A DNA stretch of 64,000 nt. Source: Ignelater luminosus (Eukaryota > Arthropoda > Insecta > Coleoptera > Elateridae). The notes under the pieces are model-generated. The model was given only the letters and a program-made list of their open reading frames with translations. It ran no database searches and had not been told where the DNA came from. A program made the translations under genes and the position numbers. Shown here in pieces: positions 58,681-64,000 of this stretch (positions are counted from its first letter, which is position 1; every line of letters starts with the position of its first letter). The stretch spans positions 260,930 through 324,929 of the forward strand of contig VTPC01090620.1 of assembly GCA_011009095.1 (NCBI GenBank). Reading direction: 5' to 3'.

Positions 58681-59076
58681 TGCTTACTTTAAGATTTCCA
58701 AATCTCATTGGTCTATGTCTTACCGTTTTTGCAGGAGCAGCGTGTTTCCATACTTTTTAATAGGAAAACCCCTGACAAAAGAATAGCGATTATTTCCAAA
58801 ACCTTTCAAGATACGTATAGCGACCTTTATATCATTGAACGTGTCTTAAAAATCCCTTTCCAAATATGAGATCATATACAGGGTGTTCCATTTAAAAAAA
58901 TTCAATATGGCGGCCGTATGAAAAAACAATTGAAGATTTATTTTTAATTATCATCGCAAAACATGGCAAAAAATACCTACTTTAAGATTTCAGAATTTCA
59001 TTTGTCTATCTCTTACCGTTTCTGCGGGGGTAGAGTGCTTCTATACTTTTTAGCGGCCCTGTATGTTAAAATCTAA
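58681..59076. repeat. Third, direct copy of the same arm
   Basis: 58760-58950 repeats 58470-58660 in direct orientation with more substitutions (ATTTCCAAAACCTTTCAAGA, TCATATACAGGGTGTTCC, TTCAATATGGCGGCCGTA). AAAACATGGCAAA motifs follow both copies, giving a tandem spacing of about 300 bp. Confidence 0.65.
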
Positions 59077-60454
59077 ACAGGGTTTTGATGATCTCAAGAC
59101 TAATTAATAATTTACAATATTTTGTAATATCTTTACTTTATTCCATAAGGCATAGTATGTAGAATGCATTTTATAAGTTTACTATCAAACGAATTTTATT
59201 CGTTTGAAGGTTTACGTAATCAAAAAATCTTATTTTTTTCTTTTTGTTTTAATTTGCTTTTTATACTTGTGCTTTTTTTTGTTTCATTCCTTACTCGTGT
59301 CTAAGGCCGCCAACTGAAAAATCGGATATTACAGTTTAAATGTAGAAATAATTTTTTTTTGAATCTTTTTCTATTCATTTAATTAGTAGCGTTCTTTAAT
59401 ACAAGAAGTTATAAGTTTCGTTAGAAAAGAATGTAACACGATCTTTGCCAGTCAGTGTAATAAGATCGAATTAGCAATGATACTCTTCTGGGTGAATAAT
59501 GAGAGTCTTAGAAGGAGAGGCACTTAATTATTTTTAAAAAATACAAATAAATACAATTTAATAGCTACAAACCTTTTAAAATAAAAATTGTTGACCAAGA
59601 CAAAGATTATGGAATGAAATTGTTTATTCAATACATTGCAGATAACCATTCAATGTTGATGAAATTTGCAATTATTTTTCTATTACTTGCAGTATAACAA
59701 TGACAATTATTACATTCTTGGCCATAAGTATGTATACAAATTATGTTAATGCTGCGCTTTTGATAATTTTATTTTTAGTCTATCAGATATTTATAAAACG
59801 TTTTTACCAGATTACATCAATGACGTGATTCTTCATATCTGAAAATTACTATTTGAACATTACTTAAGGAGCTCAGCATACCTGTACCTTTTATATTTGA
59901 AATGATCACAGTGAAGAATGAATAAACAAAGAAAATTTAATTAATATTATAACATATTTATTTTATGAATAAGTTGCATACTAACTTATAAACAATTTTT
60001 TCACAAATATCACCAACAACCTTTTATATTGTTATTTTTTTCAAGTACAAAGTAATTAACTTTTCTTCACAAAATCGACAGCTTTTGTAACTCAAATACA
60101 AATTCAAAACTGACATTTTCATTCACAATTATTATTTACGTAACTAATAACACTAAAAATTAATATTATCCAATAATTAGTTAACTAATTGACTTTTAAT
60201 TTTTGTTATATTTACATAATGTAAAATCAAAATTATATTTTAAATATCAAAGTAAAATGAATCTAACATTATTAATAAAAAAATTTCTGGTATCCATATT
60301 GTATCCATAGCTCTTTAGGTACATCTGAAACAAATAAAAACAAAACAATAAGCAAAAGAAATTAGTTAATAACAAAAAGTAAATAAATGTTTATATTTTT
60401 GCAAGAGATCTTTATCATAACTTCTTTTATAGCTACTCCCACTTTTTCCCATTT

Positions 60455-60724
60455 ATGAATCTTAGACTTCCAGGTTCAGAAACTCTGATTTATCCAATGC
60501 TGGGATTTCTTTTCTTTTACAATAAAAGTCTAATTGTGACAGATATATTGATAGTTTTCATTATTATAAATATCATCATAGTGATAGTAATAAACCGACG
60601 ACATCAGCTAAATTCTAGAGTCAGTTTGAAAGATAAAGAAGCAAAAAAAAGCTATAATGATGAAATAAAGCATAATGCACTTGAAATGCACCCGATTAGA
60701 CTTGACTGGTGGCCTTGGTTTTGA
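60455..60724 (+). CDS. Possible small single-pass membrane protein, 89 residues
   Basis: The frame has a long hydrophobic segment (SLIVTDILIVFIIINIIIVI at about residues 24-48), then a charged tail (NRRHQLNSRVSLKDKEAKKS) ending RLDWWPWF before TGA. The copy A counterpart is broken. The start is uncertain: the first ATG context is not conserved and an upstream exon could exist. The opposite strand at 60826-60608 also has an open, hydrophobic-start frame of 72 codons, so the coding strand is not settled. Confidence 0.3.
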   Translation: MNLRLPGSETLIYPMLGFLFFYNKSLIVTDILIVFIIINIIIVIVINRRHQLNSRVSLKDKEAKKSYNDEIKHNALEMHPIRLDWWPWF

Positions 60725-61363
60725 GTAAAAAGATTTCTTTGCCCTATAGAACATCGATACTAAATTGCAGAATGATAGACAATAATAAACAACGAAAGCC
60801 GCAAATATTATGGAAACAAAGTTCATAATGATTAGACTTATTACGATTTAGTAACTGTTTGAGTTTGTTTATCTAAGTATTATCATCTCTAAAATGTCAA
60901 ATAAACAATTACGTGAATTAATGAACAGTAGATCTAATCAAAATCAATACTAGATGAGAGAAGTATTAAAACAATTATTAGTTTAGAGAAATAAAATGAT
61001 ATAAATTAAATTAGAGAAAATACATCAACTAACTTGAATATCTCAATGAAAATAAGGAGAAAATAAATTCAAAAGATATATTTTATTAAATTATCCCTCA
61101 AGATCTGATAAACTTTTTCCGTTAAAAGTCAAAAGCTACACTAACCTGGCACAATTCTACTCTTTTCCAAATTTTAGTGAAGATCCTTTCTAATGACCAC
61201 GTAATCTACTTATTGATACATTCTCGTCGGACTTCCTGCATTGAAAACCTCATTCGTTTTCATACAAAGTCTCACATTAAGTTAAATAATACAAAACAAT
61301 ATCTAAAAGTACTCACCACATTATCACTATCTCACTATCAATATTTTTGTCGTATGAATGACT

Positions 61364-61696
61364 TTACAATTTACTTCGAAATTTGGGTTTTGAAGGATCT
61401 TTTTGTTTTTTAATTGACTCTTTGCCGGTCGGTTCTATCAGTTTGTTTTTATAATTTTTATCATTGAAAAGCGGAACAGGTTGACCAGTGTCTGTTCGCG
61501 TAAAATCATCCTTAAGCTGTACAGTTAAAGCTGGCAAACAGTGATGTCCCGAAGCACCATCACCAAGATCGAGGCAATCATCTTCCAGTAGTTCTCGAAG
61601 CTTCGCTGCTCGTTCTTGTATTTCTTTCAACTCATCTAAAGTTTCTATTCTCAAATTAATTTTGCAAAATGTAGGCGTTTCTTTAGATTCGGTCAT
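61364..61696 (-). CDS. Small soluble protein, 110 residues, duplicated (copy B)
   Basis: Paralogue of 54280-54615: MTESKETPTFCKINLRIETL, then DELKEIQERAAKLRELLEDD and LDLGDGASGHHC, ending KPKFRSKL. One codon is lost in the basic region (TGKESIKK against ASKRESIKK). Roughly the first 52 residues carry three conservative changes, whereas about 18 of the last 58 differ. That is the pattern of a constrained N-terminal domain and a freely changing or selected tail. Intact start, stop and TATA box. Function unknown. Confidence 0.6.
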   Translation of the reverse strand: MTESKETPTFCKINLRIETLDELKEIQERAAKLRELLEDDCLDLGDGASGHHCLPALTVQLKDDFTRTDTGQPVPLFNDKNYKNKLIEPTGKESIKKQKDPSKPKFRSKL

Positions 61697-61762
61697 TTTG
61701 GAAACGTGTTACAATAATACTATTATTATAGCAAGACTGGTAATTGTTTATTCCACCAAGCT

Positions 61763-61770
61763 TATATATA
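61763..61770 (-). promoter_or_regulatory. TATA box of the copy B gene
   Basis: Minus strand CTATATATAAGC in the same position relative to the ATG as in copy A. Confidence 0.5.
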
Positions 61771-62289
61771 GTTTACTTAGAAAAGATTATTAGTAGATAA
61801 TGTGTCTTACCTTATAAAATCTTTATCGGATACTTGTCATTTATTGTTATCAATAAAATATTAACGATTGCATTAATCATTTATTACAAATTTGTATGTA
61901 TCTTATGTAGTCAGTTTAAGACAAATGTTCTTTAAATACTTAAATTCTAAAAAAATCTGATTAATTTTCCATGTTTGCAATGCGTAAGAAAACCAACATA
62001 ATACCCATCATAATCTTATCAAGTTATATTTAACAAATTATATTATCGCTGGAGAAAAGAATCTAACTCTATATATACTGATACTTTCCCATGATATCAG
62101 TCATTTTTTTGGGTTGTCCCATAAATCTGTATCGTTCTTAAGTGCAAACTACCCAGTGCATTATCAGATGGAAAGCAATTTTGCGCCTAACCCCCTTGGT
62201 TTCTGAGCAATTGCTTGTTATATGACTAATAAGTTCACTGTTTTTCAATAATACGTAATAAAACTATCTTAGTTCCATCAAATACCTAG

Positions 62290-63280
62290 CATCGCCCTGG
62301 TCTTTAGCGTTATTTGGCAATGAAATAGGAAAGCTAAATACGAACACGGGTCTGGCTACGTCATGTCACTAAATAAGGTTGGATTTTACCCTTCATCAAC
62401 CTTCTCAAAAGGTTAATTACAAACACGGATCGGGCTGCACCCTCCGATGGGTCACCTGCGGTATCATAATATCGGGCTTTGCCTTCCATCAACCTTCGAA
62501 GGGGCCTAAGGATCTCAGAAACCACATATAGTCAGGTTTTGCCCTCCACTGATTTTCTTAAGAAAGTTGAAGATGCACATGGCTCGTGCTACACCATCCA
62601 AAAGACCATGTACGATAGCCCAAGGTTGGTCTACCCCTTCCATTAATATTTTCAAAAAAGCTAATTACAAATACAGATATGCTTTTGACGGATCACCTGT
62701 GGGAGCACAATTTCGTAGTTCGTCTTTCATTAAGCTTCTTAAGAAAGTTAAATATAAAAATGGGTCGGTTTTCGTCCTCCATCTACCTTCGAAGAAAGCG
62801 AATTACAAATACGGATAGGGCTACACCCTCCGACGGGCCACCTGCGGTAGCTTAATGTTGGGGTTTGCCCTCCATTAATCTTTTAAGAGAGTTAAATGTA
62901 CCAGAGGCCACCTACAAAGGTCCAAGATCATGTTTTGTCCTCCACTGGCCTTCTTAAAAAAGTTAAATATGAACATGGATCAGGCTACGCCATCCAAATG
63001 TCCACCTGCGATAGCCTGAGATTGACCTTCACCGTCCATCAACCTTCCTAAAAACCTAATTACAAACACGGACTAGGCGATACCCTACGACGGTTCACCT
63101 AAAGCAGTCTAGGGTTAGGCCTTGTCTTCCATCAATCTTCTAAGACGCTGCACTTTGCCCCCCATTGACCTTCTTAGAAAAGATGCACACGACCACGAGT
63201 CGAGCTACGCCATTCAACGAGTCACCTACAATGCTTTGCCCTTCATCACCTTTTTCGAAACGCTAAATTTACTACAAGCT
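62290..63280. repeat. Diverged array of about 100-bp repeats (copy B)
   Basis: Same unit and order as 55390-56400: AATTACAAACACGGATCGGG, GCTGCACCCTCCGATGGGTC, ACCTGCGGTA, TTGCCCTCCATTAATC. In one frame (62567-62818) recurring KKANYKYR/KKVKYKNG peptides appear because the unit is sometimes a multiple of three, but stops interrupt it elsewhere. I treat it as non-coding. Confidence 0.8.
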
Positions 63281-63478
63281 ACCTAAATTTAAAATTTTGA
63301 TGGACCATCACACTATTTTGCTTCAAAAGGTGGAGTCTCTTTTACGGTAATTAGATTTCTAGTAAAGGAAAACGAAAAGTCATACATAGAGTGATTGAAG
63401 AGGAATAGTAAATATGCCGGTAGGTATAGAATTTTCCACTGAATCTCTCCGTGTGGCATTAAACCTACTTGTTTCTCG

Positions 63479-64000
63479 AATGGATATACCATGTGCCTGT
63501 CAGAACCAATAGTATAAGAATAACTGCAGTAAGAATAGATTGTAGTGAAGCTTAAGAATTAAATAACAACACATAATAAATTGGATTTTTTGATTCGCAT
63601 CACAATTCCTTTAGAATAAGAGACGCGCCTTAAAATTTCTTTCTTGTTAAAGAATTTATCTCACGTATGACAATTACACAACATGAATATATTCATTTAC
63701 CTGCTGAAACTACTACTAATAATTTTTTTAATGTGATTTATGTGGCACACCTTTATCTACTCCACTTCACTTAAGAACTAGCAAGTGGAAGTTAGAAAGA
63801 GTTAGTGAACCCGATCTAAACGCAACTTTATTGAGTTCTGTGGTTTGCCTTTGATTTGATATTAAGTGACAGTAATTGTCACTTAAAACATTCTAAATAC
63901 CTTTATAGCTTTAATAGTTTGAGTAAAATAAACACAAAGTTTTCATACAAAATGCTTTATTCGTAGTTAAATGTCAACAAACGTCAACATCAAGGAAAAA
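63479..64000. other. Window end, no gene seen
   Basis: Single-copy-looking AT-rich sequence to the end of the window. Confidence 0.4.

Larger units (their letters stand above)
59077..63478. repeat. Segmental duplication, copy B (about 4.4 kb)
   Basis: The partner of 52087-56604, in direct orientation about 7 kb to the right. It starts AGGGTTTTGATGATCTCAAG and ends near GGCATTAAACCTACTTG. It keeps an open membrane-protein frame (60455-60724), the 110-residue gene and the repeat array. No CXC transposon arm borders it. Confidence 0.85.

Noticed and set aside
62567..62818. Open frame with KKANYKYR repeats
   Set aside because: Arises from the 100-bp repeat array. The other units contain stops and the copy A array does not keep the frame.

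Overview
AT-rich animal chromosome, most likely from an insect and plausibly a beetle. The pointers are short introns (59-114 bp) next to transposon-inflated ones, a GPR143-family receptor, small secreted peptide precursors, and a dense load of BEL/Pao, Penelope-like, jockey/CR1-like, mariner-like and hAT-like remnants and MITEs. No bacterial gene layout is present. Species assignment is inference only. There is one 10-base run of N at 48652-48661.

Left third (1-23.1 kb): the main conventional gene is a GPR143 (ocular albinism 1) type seven-transmembrane receptor on the minus strand, 23130 down to 9977. I resolved it into six coding exons with consistent splice phases, giving 338 residues. 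Its two large introns hold nested transposons. A LINE (RT at 16.1-17.2 kb, C-terminus at 10.7-11.2 kb) is split by a 4.9 kb inverted-terminal element. That element contains a MITE that is itself split by a 1575 bp solo LTR with a 4-bp target duplication. A hAT-like element with an exact 8-bp duplication lies at 19.5-20.8 kb. A possible two-exon minus-strand peptide gene (21.3-21.6 kb) lies inside intron 2.

Middle (23-45 kb): two opposed Penelope-like fragments (24.8-26.6 kb); a secreted, cysteine-free peptide gene (27.9-28.3 kb) with a basic cleavage site near its end; a 163-bp tandem repeat (30.15-31.2 kb); and a BEL/Pao element (31868-36307) with both LTRs, a 5-bp target duplication and an internal deletion fusing the start of RT to integrase. 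A decayed but full-length tRNA-Thr(GGT)-like sequence of bacterial type sits at 37.25 kb, next to a 59-residue secreted peptide gene. At 39.0-40.9 kb a mariner-like transposon is nested in a hAT-like one. At 43.4-45.0 kb is an intact 539-residue secreted glycine-rich protein with a cysteine-rich, glycosylation-rich tail.

Right third (45-64 kb): foldback elements, a LINE remnant, and a 2.4 kb long-inverted-repeat transposon encoding a decayed protein with a CXC cysteine domain. This is followed by a direct duplication of about 4.5 kb (52087-56604 and 59077-63478). Each copy carries a small TATA-driven gene (111 and 110 residues) and a diverged array of about 100-bp repeats. The interval between the copies holds a third arm of the long-inverted-repeat transposon, a nearly unchanged 124-bp chip of the copy A array, and another inverted-repeat cluster. 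This locus, the tRNA and the nested transposons are the most unusual parts of the window.
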